Shown here: positions 31,874 through 42,681 of the stretch, piece by piece
Position numbering within the stretch: position 1 is the stretch's first letter
Layout of the letters: every line of letters begins with the position of its first letter
NCBI GenBank assembly: GCA_001792895.1
Contig: MARA01000002.1
Location: forward strand, 124,001 to 188,000
Direction of reading: 5' to 3'
Origin: Lentinus brumalis
Lineage: Eukaryota; Basidiomycota; Agaricomycetes; Polyporales; Polyporaceae
DNA: 64,000 nt
The notes under the pieces: generated by a model
Told to the model about the DNA's origin: nothing
Seen by the model: the letters and a program-made list of their open reading frames with translations, nothing else
Databases searched by the model: none
Translations under genes and position numbers: made by a program

Positions 31874-33064
31874 ACGGGGCACCAGCTTGACGGTCTTTGC
31901 CACTGCCAGGCGCGGAGGGCGTAGGGCGAGTGCTTTCCACGACGATCGAGGTGGACCCTGCCGCAGTTACGCAGCGTTGCGAAGACATGGACAGTCCATA
32001 TGTATGATTCGAGAAGTGGACCACCTTGTACGAATATCTTCAGTGTAGGTTACAGTAGCGCCTTCCGCATGGGGCATCCATGCAAATGTGATCACTGATC
32101 ATGCTCACCGAGATTCGGCTACGTCGTCAGGTCGCATGGCAGGTCCTGGGTGCAGACTCGCAAGCTCATAGAGCTGCGGGTTAAAGAGGAGGAACGAAGC
32201 GGCTGACATGTCAGGAAATTTGAAGTCAAAGAGCATCGCACAATAACTGCTCTTCGGTCAGCTTCGGCGCCTGTCGCTTGATTCCTTTCATCCAACATGT
32301 CTCGCATGCATTGGTATATGCGACGCGTCGAGCTAGTCGTGCGCGTATGGAGCAGCCTCGCTCTATAGCGAGTTGCGGTGAGACGAGTACTCATATCGGA
32401 AGCATCTGCTGACACAGGCTGACACGCCTTGCAGGCATCCTCGTGGCAATCGCATTGGAAGGATATGAGGGTCTCCTCGTCTCCCACTGCCGCTTTGTGC
32501 AAGGAATACCAGCTGCTGACATGTGTCTACACACTGCATCTCTACAAAGCTGAGCAGAGGTCAGTGCTGGACCAAGTGGACATGACCTAACACCGAAGCT
32601 ATACTCCAGTTCTGCAGCGCCACTTCTGGGGTACTTTTTGGCGTAGTCGGAGCTCGGGTCGTCCGGGGCACTGCGCTATCTATTGAGCTGTAACAAGGAT
32701 CTCCAAGCCGAGTCCTCCGTTCTCCCGCATCATTGAAATCGCGTGTCCATTCAGCGGACAGTCTATCGACCAAGATGAATCTGCTTGGACTCGGACTAAG
32801 GCTGGCTGTCTTTACGCTCCCGAGGTCAAAGCGACACCGATCGGTACCAACGTGCCGGGCACAAGGCGACCACACACGGCCATCCGTACAGTATAAAACG
32901 CGCGATGCGAGCGTGGTGTAAAGCTCGACGCTCCGTCCTTCCACACCCATTGCGACACCGCTCGTATCTTCCTTCTGTACCCCACCTCTACCCCCCTTCA
33001 ATTTGCCGCCAATCTGGTATTGGTTCAACATTATTTTCTCCATCCCAACCACCCGTCTATCGAG
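31874..33064. other. Intergenic region
   Basis: About 1.2 kb with no convincing gene. TATAAAA at 32892-32898 (plus) is about 170 nt upstream of the next ATG and is its likely promoter element. Confidence 0.5.
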
Positions 33065-33949
33065 ATGGCTCCTCAGGTCCGCTTCAACGCCTTCGGCATC
33101 CCCTACCTCGTTGAATTCGCCAATGTGTCATTCCGATCGCGATCCCGCTCCGGGTCCACCTCCACAACTGACCTCTCCTCGGATACCCCAACTCTGAACT
33201 CCAGCTTGCACAAGCCGACGTTCGAGCGCCGGCCCTCACGTCTGCGCCCCTCTCGGAGCATAGCGACGTTCGACTCCGACTGGACCTTTGCCACCGCGTC
33301 CTCTGAGACACTCGCTGGTCCGAGCGTCCGCAAGGAGTCACCCTCCCCCGCATCGCTGGCAAAGTCCAAACCACTCCCCGATATCACGATCGAAAGCGAG
33401 ATCGAGACAGGCGGGCAAGGCCTCCTCATCCGTTTCGCATCGCAGCTCCCGCACTCCCCTCGGAAGCTGTCGCACAACCGGCTCGCCCGGCTCAAGTACC
33501 GGATCGCGAAGGCGGTCATGGCTGCGGGAATGGACTCCTCTCCGGCCATCGAGTGCGCTGACCCGATGGATACTCGAGCGGAGGCTGCGAAGGAGGCGTA
33601 CCGCGCGTCCGTGTGCAGCATCCGGTCCGAGGAGGTTGAGACGCGAGGCATGCCGGCCTCACTGTTTCGCGGGACATACGGGCAGGTCATGACTGCGCTC
33701 AAGGCGGCTGGTCTGGTCATGACCCCGTGCAGCGAGTCTGGTGTGGAAGACGGCGAGTGTTCTACCGTGCTGTCCTCTATGTTGCACTTAGCTGACGAAT
33801 CGTGTGACTCCTGCAGCTACACGGCTCGGTGCGCTGTTTGTCGCCCACCAGAACCCGTATGGTGGCGTCGAGTTCACGAAGCTCACGTTGTGGGCGTAGG
33901 CCGGCTGGACATGGTGCGTTATATCCAAATGCTCCGTATGAGCTGGTGA
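33065..33949 (+). CDS. Hypothetical protein with Ser-rich N-terminus and Cys-rich C-terminus
   Basis: 294 residues, single exon; ATG at 33065 chosen over a non-ATG start upstream, with TATAAAA about 170 nt before it. Residues 1-140 are Ser/Arg/Pro rich and probably disordered. The middle is helical (RLARLKYRIAKAVMAAG, AEAAKEAYRASVCSI, YGQVMTALKAAGLVM). The end has paired cysteines, CDSC and CAVC, around residues 250-270 and a Trp pair, possibly a small metal site. Family unknown. An unrecognised intron near the 3' end cannot be excluded. Confidence 0.55.
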   Translation: MAPQVRFNAFGIPYLVEFANVSFRSRSRSGSTSTTDLSSDTPTLNSSLHKPTFERRPSRLRPSRSIATFDSDWTFATASSETLAGPSVRKESPSPASLAKSKPLPDITIESEIETGGQGLLIRFASQLPHSPRKLSHNRLARLKYRIAKAVMAAGMDSSPAIECADPMDTRAEAAKEAYRASVCSIRSEEVETRGMPASLFRGTYGQVMTALKAAGLVMTPCSESGVEDGECSTVLSSMLHLADESCDSCSYTARCAVCRPPEPVWWRRVHEAHVVGVGRLDMVRYIQMLRMSW

Positions 33950-34237
33950 ATTGGGCTCAACACTCCATGGGCAGGCCTTCATGACTATTTACGCATAAAT
34001 TATCAAACTTGTTGTCGTTGAACGTCCTGCCCTAGTGGTCAGGCCCGGTAAGTATACCCACTGGCATGATATTTCGGCAATGACCTATGACACCCACGCT
34101 CGTTATGTATCAGTACATAGAACTTCTGTGATTGATGTACTGTGCCGTTGAAGTTGTTTACGATAGGATGATTGAGCAATTATGATGCGTGGGTAATTGG
34201 GCGCCGATTCTAACTGTCGCGGCACATACTTGGGCAT

Positions 34238-34317
34238 GAACCCTTGGCACAGTGGTAGCGCGTGAGATTCCAGCTGGGAGATCCTCAAGGTCGTCCGTTC
34301 AATCCGGGCAGGGTTCA
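34238..34317 (+). tRNA. tRNA-Trp (anticodon CCA) with 8-nt intron
   Basis: A cloverleaf can be drawn. The acceptor stem GAACCCT pairs perfectly with AGGGTTC. The D arm is GCAC/GCGC around AGTGGTA, with one A-C mismatch. The anticodon stem TGAGA/CCTCA has one A-C mismatch, and the T arm GTCCG-TTCAATC-CGGGC pairs fully (one G-T). The loop reads T-T-C-C-A-G, giving anticodon CCA after T33. About 8 extra nucleotides (near CTGGGAGA) follow position 37, the canonical tRNA intron site, leaving 72 mature nucleotides. TTTTT at 34319-34323 is a pol III terminator. The two mismatches leave some chance of a decaying copy. It lies 95 bp before BTB gene 2. Confidence 0.8.
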
Positions 34318-34412
34318 ATTTTTCTACCACCTCAATTGGTACTTACCAGTCGAGCTCTTTAACGCCCGGGTGGCACATCTCCTTGACCCAACCACAATTC
34401 GTACTGGCGATA

Positions 34413-35498
34413 ATGGCCCAGCCCTCTGCGAAGCGGCCCAGGTCCGAGGAAAGTAATGGCGACAATGCAGACCTCCAGCGAGACGGGAGCTTTTGGTTTG
34501 AAGACGGGAACATCGTCGTAGTGGCGCAGCAAACGGGCTTCCGCATTCACAAGGGAGTCTTGTCGCGTCATTCCGACACCTTCAGCGGGCTGTTTACCGT
34601 CCCACAACCATCCGAAGGGGCGGAACAGATCGATGGTTGTCCAGTAGTCCGCATATCGGACTCTGCGCACGATTTCGACCACCTTCTTCGTGTGTTGTAC
34701 GACGGTTTGAAGTTGTACGTGCATATACAGATCATCTGCAGGTGCCAGCTAAGTGGACTCCCTTTGACACTCTTCAGCTTTTCAGAACCAGGAAACCGAT
34801 TGAGCTTCGACTGTCTCTCCGCGCTTGCGCGTCTAGGGCACAAGTACGAGCTCCCACAAGTCCTTTCAGCGTCCGTCAACCGGCTGAGGGCTGTCTTCAC
34901 TACCGACTTCGCTGTATGGAAGCAGCACAAGTTCCTTCGGCCCCTTTGCACCCCCGCGTATGAATTGCCCATTGTTTTGTTCCCCAAGAACTGCGTCGAA
35001 GCGATCAGTCTTTTCCGGACGCTCGGACATCCGGAGATGCTGCCTATCGCATTCTACCTATGTGTATCTGCTGTGCCTCTCACCATGCTCTTGAGAGGCG
35101 TGCAGCGCGCCGATGGAACATTGGAAACTCTGGCCGTCGATGATCTTGAGCGAGTCTTGATGGCCAGAGACCGTCTCACGAAGGAAGGGAACCGATACGC
35201 TTATGCTCTTCACGGTCTCGAGCGTTCTCCATCATGTCAAACCGCCCCACGGTGCATGGCTTATTTCGCAGCCCGTCGAAACAAGGCCGTATCGAAGAAC
35301 TTCGAGGGGTGGACCGTCAGCAACGTGCTTCACATCATGCTCCGCGCGTCCCTCGAGAGTGCCCTGACGTCGGGCGCTCTATGTGCGGACTGTGTCGATG
35401 CGATACTGGCACGCCAACTGCAGATACAGCAAGACATGTGGCTGAAGCTACCGGAGATATGCAACTTGAATGTGGAAGGATGGCCGGTTGCTCCATGA
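34413..35498 (+). CDS. BTB/POZ domain protein 2
   Basis: 340 residues if spliced: exons 34413-34714 and 34778-35498. The BTB domain (about residues 22-120) has FWFEDGNIVVVAQQTGFRIH, SRHSDTFSGLF and SAHDFDHLLRVLYDG. The C-terminal region has RLSFDCLSALARLGHKYELP, RADGTLETLAVDDLERVL and CADC near the end. The intron (GTACGT to CTTCAG) is 63 nt, a multiple of three, and has no stop in frame, so retention would give a 361-residue protein with a 21-residue insert after the BTB core. The ATG at 34413 precedes a basic KRPRSEES segment that resembles a nuclear signal and recurs in BTB gene 3. Confidence 0.85.
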   Translation: MAQPSAKRPRSEESNGDNADLQRDGSFWFEDGNIVVVAQQTGFRIHKGVLSRHSDTFSGLFTVPQPSEGAEQIDGCPVVRISDSAHDFDHLLRVLYDGLKLYVHIQIICRCQLSGLPLTLFSFSEPGNRLSFDCLSALARLGHKYELPQVLSASVNRLRAVFTTDFAVWKQHKFLRPLCTPAYELPIVLFPKNCVEAISLFRTLGHPEMLPIAFYLCVSAVPLTMLLRGVQRADGTLETLAVDDLERVLMARDRLTKEGNRYAYALHGLERSPSCQTAPRCMAYFAARRNKAVSKNFEGWTVSNVLHIMLRASLESALTSGALCADCVDAILARQLQIQQDMWLKLPEICNLNVEGWPVAP

Positions 35499-35767
35499 GG
35501 TGGGTATGCGTTTTGTTCACCGATCTGTAGGGCATGCGATGCTTCATGACGAATTCAGGACAAAGAACCAACATTACATTGCTTTGCTTTTGCCAGGGTT
35601 GGACGTCGGAAGTCCTTCACGAATGGGTGTACAAACCCTGCTCACTTCGAGAATTACCATAACGGACCTGTCTGATACAAATGCGGGCTTTGAGTCGCGT
35701 TCAGCATCTCTCGGTTGGTACCTCCAGTAAATGATCTGACTCGAGTCTCAGTTACACACAACGCTTA

Positions 35768-36884
35768 TTAAGATGGAATTGTGCACGGCCATTCTTCTAC
35801 AACATCTGTCAACTTCAGAGTCTTCGGTAGAGCAACCCATTGCGCTTCAGCGAGTCTCCTTATCCCGTCGGAGACCCGATCAACGCAAGCTGCGCAAAGG
35901 CATCCCTCATCCTGTCCAGCCTTCACAATTTCTTCGTGGTATATGACGATAAGAAACACGTTCAGGAGCAATCGCGAAGACATCGTCAGTGGGTACTCCC
36001 GTGTGGCGGTGATTGTCCGCTTGCAAAGGTCCCAGTTCGTACAGTCCGGGGGCGGCTGCTCCACGAAAATGCGGGGTTGCCAGGGATGACTCCAGAAGTG
36101 CGCACCCCTGGTCTTGTACACGTCCCGGGCCTCGAGACACCTCCCTAGGTCTTCCCTGGACAAGTGCTCCAGCGTACCATCGGCGCGCCTCTCACCATCG
36201 AGGAGGGCCGCTATCGGCCGCAGGGTGCAGTGATAGAGCGCGGTCGGGAGCAAGTTGTTCTGTCCTGTGGTGCGGAACAGGTTGACGGCTTCGATGGGGG
36301 AGATCCCTATACTGCGGTTGCAGCTGGACCGGTCGTGGTGCGCGGCCCAGAACTCCCGCCAGACTTTGTAGTCGTCCGTGAAAGTGGCTCTGAGCCGCTG
36401 CAACGCCGCGGAGAACACAGCACTGAGTTCGTACTTGTGTCCCAGGCGGGCGAGCGATGCGTACATGCTGTTCCTCTCCCGTTCGGGAACAGATTCCATG
36501 TATCTGGAAAGAGACATAACCTTGTAAGTCTCTGTTTGGCGGAAGGATGTTAAGCCGCGCCAGCACATACCCCAAACCGTCGTACAACGCGTGCAGTAGG
36601 TGCTTGAAGTCGTGCGAGGAGTCGGTGACTCGGATGACAGGACACCCTTCGACCATCTCGTCGGACGCCGCATCGACGGGCCGAGGGAGGGTGAAGAGCC
36701 CACTGAAGGTCTCGGAGTGGCGGGATAGGACGCCTCGATGGACCCGGTACGCGGTCTGCTGCGCGACGACGACGACATTCCCGTCTTCGAACCAGAAACT
36801 CGTATCTCGTTGTAGTTCGGAGTTCTCGTGGGGGGTGTCGTCGGTCCTAGGACGTTTTGCATTCGGTTGCCTCGGAGACGACAT
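35768..36884 (-). CDS. BTB/POZ domain protein 3
   Basis: 349 residues in two exons, 36884-36571 and 36503-35768; the 67-nt intron is GTATGT to TTTCCAG, phase 2, at the same codon as in the paralogues. N-terminus KRPRTDDTPHEN resembles that of gene 2. BTB core: FWFEDGNVVVVAQQTAYRVH, SRHSETFSGLF, SSHDFKHLLHALYDG. C-terminal half: RRADGTLEHLSREDLGRCLE and a terminal CLCAAC. It is convergent with gene 2 (269 nt between the stops), so 2 and 3 form a tail-to-tail pair and are the most similar two by eye. The start is the first ATG before the basic segment. Confidence 0.85.
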
Positions 36885-37582
36885 GGTCGCAAATGGTGGT
36901 CGTGGATAGAAGTTAAACACTCCAGCACCGCCACGCGTCGAACTGTTCATGGAGACCTACTGGACGTGCTCCGAGCATGGCGGCCCCATTGACATCCGAT
37001 TCACCTTACCACCAATCTCGATCTGCCCATCCATACATCCACATCCATACATCCACTCCAAATCAGACACGAGAGTTGGGTGATACATACTGATAATGGG
37101 TGAGCGAGACGTACGTACATGAGTAAATAACACAAGGCAGATGATGTCGATGGGATGCGTGCAATGCGAGAAGATCATGATGAGCAAATGATGAGTTCTG
37201 GAAGGTGACGAAAGGGCCATTATATACTGAATGGGCGTATCTGTACAGGTCGGTTCAACTGTAGCAATCGGGAGAGGATAAGTCACAGCACAACATCGTG
37301 AAAGGGTAGCGTATGACAAGGCATAGACGATGGGCCTTTGGTGACGCATACGAGAAGACGAAGATGCGCCCGGATCGGGCGCGTGCGGTATGATACTCGA
37401 GTGTGGACGGGACGAGACACGGCGCTGCGCGCGGCGCACAATACGTGTATGTGTAGAGAAATGTCCGCGGCGTATCTGCAATATGCGTGACATACATATG
37501 ATCTAATCTGCAGCAGGCAATCAGAAGGGTTGTGAGGTGCATCAGATGAGGAAAACGTACAGCAAGCGCATGTTTTTGATGG
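36885..37582. other. Intergenic region between BTB gene 3 and the homeodomain gene
   Basis: About 700 bp. It contains a short imperfect repeat of CATCCATA/CATCCACA units near 37025-37060 and no supported gene. Confidence 0.5.
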
Positions 37583-39454
37583 CTAGTGCACGACCGTGCC
37601 GTGGGAGAAGCTCAGCAATAACAACGCGTCCTCCATCTTCACGCCGCTGTTGAGGACGGCCGGCGTGGGCAAAGCCTTCTTCTCGTTCCCATACCGTGCG
37701 TATTCCAAAGAATACCGCTGTATAGACGCCTTGGTCTCACGCGCATGCGGGTGGTGTGCCAGGGGGAGGGCAAAACTAGATGTCGACGCGACTGCCGAAG
37801 GCGGGGGCGACGACTGGGGGAGGGTGTCACAGCTTCAGGGTAATCCTCGTCGCTGCAGACGTCAGACTGTGAACGAGCGAGCGGGACGCGCGTGTACAAC
37901 GGCTGTGGTTGTCGAACCGTCTCCTCCGTCTCGATCTTGACGAATTCGATACCGGGAGTCGACGATGAGCTGGGAGTAGCCGTCCGCGTGAAGCTAGCTT
38001 GCGTGCTCGAATCGTCGTCGGCGATGTCCATGGCATCGGTGTCGTCGTCCATATCATCACCGCTTACGCTCCCGCTCTGACGGGAACGCTTCCTGTCGGA
38101 CTGGCGAAGATTGCGGAACCAGTTCGTCACTTTGCCCAAGTCCATGCCAATCTCGGCAGCGAGACGCTGGCGATCTTCAATTGAGGGCGTCTTAGTGCGG
38201 TTGAAAAGCTTCTTGAGCGCATCGAGCTGCCAGGGCTCTGGGCGCGTACGACGGGGTCGGCGGTGCGTGGCATCAAGAGCGCGCTCAGCGGGATGAACTG
38301 GGTACGGGGAGGCGCGGGAGACGAAGGCAAGCTGCTACCACTAAGCGCGACACTAGGTGAACGATGGGGACGAGGAGGGTGTAGGAGCGCTGCTAATGAC
38401 GGATGGGATGTCGGCGGCGGGACGGCGAGCGATGGGTGAAGGGCGCTGGAGGACGGCGGGATGGCTAACGGCGAGAAGGCGCGGGACTGGGGTGCGGTGG
38501 CAGCCCTCGCAGCAGCAGCCTCTTCACGCTTCTTGGCGATGCTGCGCTGGTTCTGAAACCAGTTCGTTACACTTTGATAGCGCCTGGATAGTTGAATAGT
38601 CGGATGTTGTGTGTGATTAGATGAGCGTGATTTGTCCGACGCGGAAGACGGAAGCGACGTCGGAGGAAGCGCCCAGGAAGGGAAGGAAAACAAGGAAGAT
38701 CAGATTTCAAATTGCTATAAGTGGAATCGTATGACAACGGGACAGCACTTACATTCCGATCTTGACCCCGAGTGCTTCCCGCTCTTCCTTGGTCGGATGG
38801 GGTTTGAGCTCATAGAATTTTTTCAGCTCCTCCGTCTGCTCCTGCGACGGGCGGCTCCGGGCCTTGCGCGGCATGGATGAATCAGAGTCGAAGAGGTGTT
38901 GCTGGGGATCCCCGGCGTAGAAGAGCGTGTGTTGCGGTGGCGGGTGGGCGCTGGACGCAGAGTGTGCGGACAACGGCTGATAGAGCTCGTCGTCGGAGAT
39001 GAGTTCGTCGTACTCAAGCTGATGCGGGGAGAGCGACGACGACGGGGGAGCAGACACGGACGCAATGAGCGCAGATATAGGCGGCAGCTCGCATTGAGTG
39101 AGGGGGGCTTTGTGTCGCTTCTTTGAGGAGGCGCGTTTATTCTGAAACCAAGAGTTGACCGTCTTTGTCTCCCTGCGTGCCGTCGGACGAGGGTGAGTGG
39201 CCGTCGACATTGGGAGGACAACCAGACGGGACGAGAGCGGGCATAGTAACGTACATTCCAAGCCGCTCTGCTAACGCAGTTCTGTTCTCAAGTGATGGAT
39301 GCTCGGTCTTGTCGTAGAGCTCATTGAGGGCAGCGAGTTGCATAGGCGAATGGCGGTGACGGGGCTTCTTGGGCTGTTCCTGCTTGGGTTCCTTAAGGGG
39401 CAGCTTGGAGGAAGCCGCGGCAGGCTGGTCCCAGTGCGCGAGGGAGGGATGCAT
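37583..39454 (-). CDS. Triple-homeodomain protein (putative transcription factor)
   Basis: At least four exons: 39454-39255, 39172-38753, 38583-38339 and from 38297. Homeodomain 1 (RHRHSPMQLAALNELYDKTE ... VNSWFQNKRASSKKR) spans exons 1-2. Homeodomain 2 (RSRPSQEQTEELKKFYELKP ... VTNWFQNQRSIAKKR) spans exons 2-3. Homeodomain 3 (RPRRTRPEPWQLDALKKLF ... VTNWFRNLRQSDRKR) lies within exon 4. All have the WFxN recognition helix and normal 60-residue spacing, without a TALE insertion. An acidic segment (SGDDMDDDTDAMDIADDD) follows. The C-terminus is uncertain: a natural-looking end (YARYGNEKKALPTPAVLN, stop at 37583-37585) is in another frame and needs one more intron near 37830-37880. The 41-nt third intron is inferred from frame. 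Probably a nuclear DNA-binding regulator; targets unknown. Confidence 0.75.
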
Positions 39455-40556
39455 GTCGGGCGACGGGGACGGAGACGGGGAGATGGAGGGAGGAGGGAAA
39501 GAGGCAATAGGGGAGGGGAGGAGCTAAACGGAAAATGCAGATGCTTATAGAAGATGCGAGGAGCATTTGGGCGACATGTCTCACGGCTAATGGATGCTCT
39601 CTCAATCCGTCATCACTTCTCAAATGGCCGACGTCGGCCGGCTGCTGTAGCCTCTGTGATCGGCCCCTGCCCTCTTATGCTCGAATCTTTGGCACTGCCA
39701 CGCCTCCGCCCAGACTCCGTCCGCTGCTCTCATTCTCTCATTGTTATTGCTCAACGCCTATGCAGCACGCAGAGCTGGGAACGACAATCTTGGGCAGGGA
39801 AGCGGTGGGTAATATCGCCAGTCGATATGGCCCGCTTGGGGAAAAGCAGACAAGAGCTGTGCCTGTGTTGACCTCGACATCCACGTGTGAACGATCATGA
39901 TGACTACCAACTCGGTATTATCGGCCATTTATGGGCGCCTATATATAGCAGTTTTACATGATCACCTCCGGCGCTCCAGAACCCGGTCGGGCCACACGAG
40001 CATATGTACCCAGCCCCCAAGCCATGTCTGTGCAACCAGCACTGGCTCCTTGACACCTCCGAGTCGTGCATGTACGGCGCACGGAGGCCCAGGACTCTGC
40101 AGCCCGCCCAGAGGGGAGCTGGGGAGAGGGTCAAATTAACAGCGGTGGCAGCTGCTATAGATCTGACGATCTGATGCATGACGGTTAAGGCGCGTCATCC
40201 GGTGCCCGCCGTCGAGTGGTCGAGAACGGGCTCCACTACGCCTGATCACGCTTTCAGTACTTACTCATCGCCAGCTCCGTTGCCACCCGCATGCCGCTTC
40301 CAAGCCTTCTGCGCTCTCATGTCTCTCGTTCTAATGCCTCTGCAGTCCCATGCTTCCCGTACAAATCCCACCTGTCAGTTACGCAGTATACTTTCAGACG
40401 TCAATCAGAGTTCCCGAGCTCCTCGCCCGGCTGTGTATGTCACTGCGCATGTCGTATTATACTTACACATACATTACTAGATCCGCTGGCACTGATTAGT
40501 CCTCCAGAACCATACTCCCTGTCTGGGCACCGTGTCGCCGCACCGCCGCGCCGAGC
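39455..40556. other. Intergenic region upstream of the homeodomain gene
   Basis: About 1.1 kb without a supported gene. A TATATA (about 39949-39956) could serve the minus-strand homeodomain gene, giving a leader of about 450 nt. The right end is the 3' side of the pantothenate kinase gene. Confidence 0.45.
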
Positions 40557-42681
40557 TCAGGATTCAGACTCTTGTCCCTCGCCGATGTTCTTGATCCAAG
40601 CCCCGATTGCCCCGCTAGAGCGCCGAAAGAAACACAAGCACAGACATGGGCGCCCGGGAAAGTAGCAAGCACATGCAGATCAGCACACGACTCGCAAGAC
40701 GCTAATCCCGGACCACAAAATCACTCACAGGAATCCTTCGTGCCGGAGAAACAGCGCGCGTTTCGTGCCCTTGCTCCAGAACCGAATCGCGTACGATAGC
40801 GTGCTGATCGTGGCCGCATGACCTGCCAAGTTACAGGGATCCTGGGTTAGCGACGCAGCGCAATACTCGCCGGCGACGTCTGCGGCGCAACGAGTGACGT
40901 ACCCCGAATGAAGTATCCGCCAAAGTATATCCGGTCCAGGTTGTACTTTTCCGCATTCATGTATCTGTAGGGTGATCGACGCGGTGGTTAGCCTATCTGC
41001 TCTGTCACTGGATCCGACCGAGGCGCCACCAGCCAGAGGCTAGCGGCACCGGGAACAGCCACTGCAAATGCAACGAGCGGAATGGGTATGGAGGTAACAG
41101 CACGTACGCAATTTGACCAATGTTGTTCGAGATTGCATATAGCAGCGACTTCGCGATGTCCTCCGCCGTGAACGTACCCTTCTTGCCCCCCTGCTTCTTG
41201 AACACCTTCCCGAACGTACTCGCGATCATGGTTGACTTGAGCCCCAGCTTGGAGTAGTCTGACCCGTAAATGTCACCGACGAGCATGTCCACCGTCTCAT
41301 TGTTACCTTTCTCGGACAGCGCGAGCATCTCTGCATACCAGTGAGCGGGCGAACATTGTGGCACCACCTAGAAGCACGTACCGTCGAAGGTTGTTGCAGG
41401 AGTCAGCATGCTCAGAAGACCCCACAGCGTCCCTCCCCCTAGACTTGTCCCGCTCACGCGCTCGAACGACCCGTCCTCGTCCACCTTCACAATCGACACG
41501 CCCGAGCCGATGTTCACGAGCAAGCACGGGAGCTGCGGCACAGGATCCTGCACGAACGTCACCGCGTACTTTGGCGGGTCCGGACTCGGACGCTCCAGTG
41601 GCGGGGGTTGTTGGTGGTTATGCGAGACGGAGTGGATGAGCTCGTCCGAGAAGTAATAGACCTCGTCCGGGATGAGCGTGATGAACTTCAGGCCCTCGAT
41701 GAGACACGCCATCTCGTCCTCGCGGTGCACCTCGACCTGCACCTCCTCTGCTAGGAGGTCGAAGAACCGGTGCGCGCCGCCGCCCGTCGCGATGATCTTC
41801 ACTCCTCGACGCATCTCCTCGAGCGGGACTCCGTTGACCTCGGCCGACCGTTCGATCAGTGCGCGTATGAAGGCCAGGCAGTCTTCGATGTGCTCCGTCT
41901 CGAAACGCTCGAAGTTCAGGGAGCCCCCAGGGAAGTGCTGCACGGATGCGCGACGTAGGAGCGAGTCGTGTAGATGACTTGAGTTGAGTGACTCTGGGGA
42001 AAGCGAAGCGGTCGCGGTGCCGTTCAGGGTGGAGGAAGCGGACGCAGCGGTGGTTTCGGCGCGGTCCCGCGGGACTGCGTCGAGGTAGCTACCGTGTCCG
42101 TTGCAGTGTTCGAGCACGGAAGGGGTCAGCGCACCCTTAGTTATCCCGTTAAGCCCATTGTGCTTCGATGGTGAGGATATCGGACTGTCCCTTGTCGGGG
42201 AAGACGATATAGGAGTCAAAATGTCGCTTGGTGATGATCCGCGTGTTGCGACTTGGGAAGGGGAGGATGGAGGGTTCGTCGACCGCGTGAAATAGATAAC
42301 TTTTGCTAATGACCCGCCAATCTGAGAGCACAGTTTGGGTCCTCAGTATGAAGGGCGCAATGCCATGCGAGACGAAGGCGGGGTACGCACGTCGACGGCG
42401 ATATGGGACACGGGCTCGATGTAGTTGGGAAAGTAGATACCACGACTATCGCGCGTCTTCTCGCGTCAACCGCGCGAAGCAGGGGGATCCACGCCGCAGG
42501 CGAATGGAAGGCAAAGCGGATCGGGAGGAGGAGCGCATGCGGGAGAACTTGAGAAGGTGGTCTCCTGACGTGAGTGCATGGATGGACGTACCTCGGGCGA
42601 CTCCTCGTCCAGTATCAATGCCCCGCGCGTATCGACCTGGATGGTCCTCGCGGTGGGCAGCGACGGTCCTGCAGCAGGCAT
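40557..42681 (-). CDS. Pantothenate kinase (eukaryotic type)
   Basis: 511 residues in seven exons: 42681-42592, 42459-42391, 42321-41382, 41330-41108, 40964-40903, 40822-40729 and 40614-40557. The second acceptor could also lie 3 nt later. The enzyme phosphorylates pantothenate, the first and controlling step of CoA synthesis. Motifs in order: AVDIGGSLAKVIYF (phosphate loop), IATGGGAHRF, DEMACLIEGLKF, LVNIGSGVSIVKVDEDG, ERVSGTSLGGGTLWGL, MLVGDIYGSDYSKLGL, RIYFGGYFIRGH and FLRHEGFLGAIGAWIK. A Ser/Pro/Thr-rich insert of about 110 residues splits the N-terminal lobe between VIYF and GGSLNFERFE, and a shorter Pro-rich one follows HSVSHNHQQ. TATATA (about 42807-42812, minus) lies about 125 nt upstream. 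Confidence 0.93.

Noticed and set aside
37020..37065. CATCCATA-type short repeats as a CRISPR-like array
   Set aside because: The units are 8-12 bp, irregular and without spacers; this is an ordinary microsatellite in a eukaryotic genome.
37583..39454. Mating-type A (homeodomain) locus
   Set aside because: Mating-type A loci have divergent HD1 and HD2 genes, usually beside a mitochondrial intermediate peptidase. Here one strand carries all three homeodomains, none shows a TALE insertion, and no peptidase gene is nearby.
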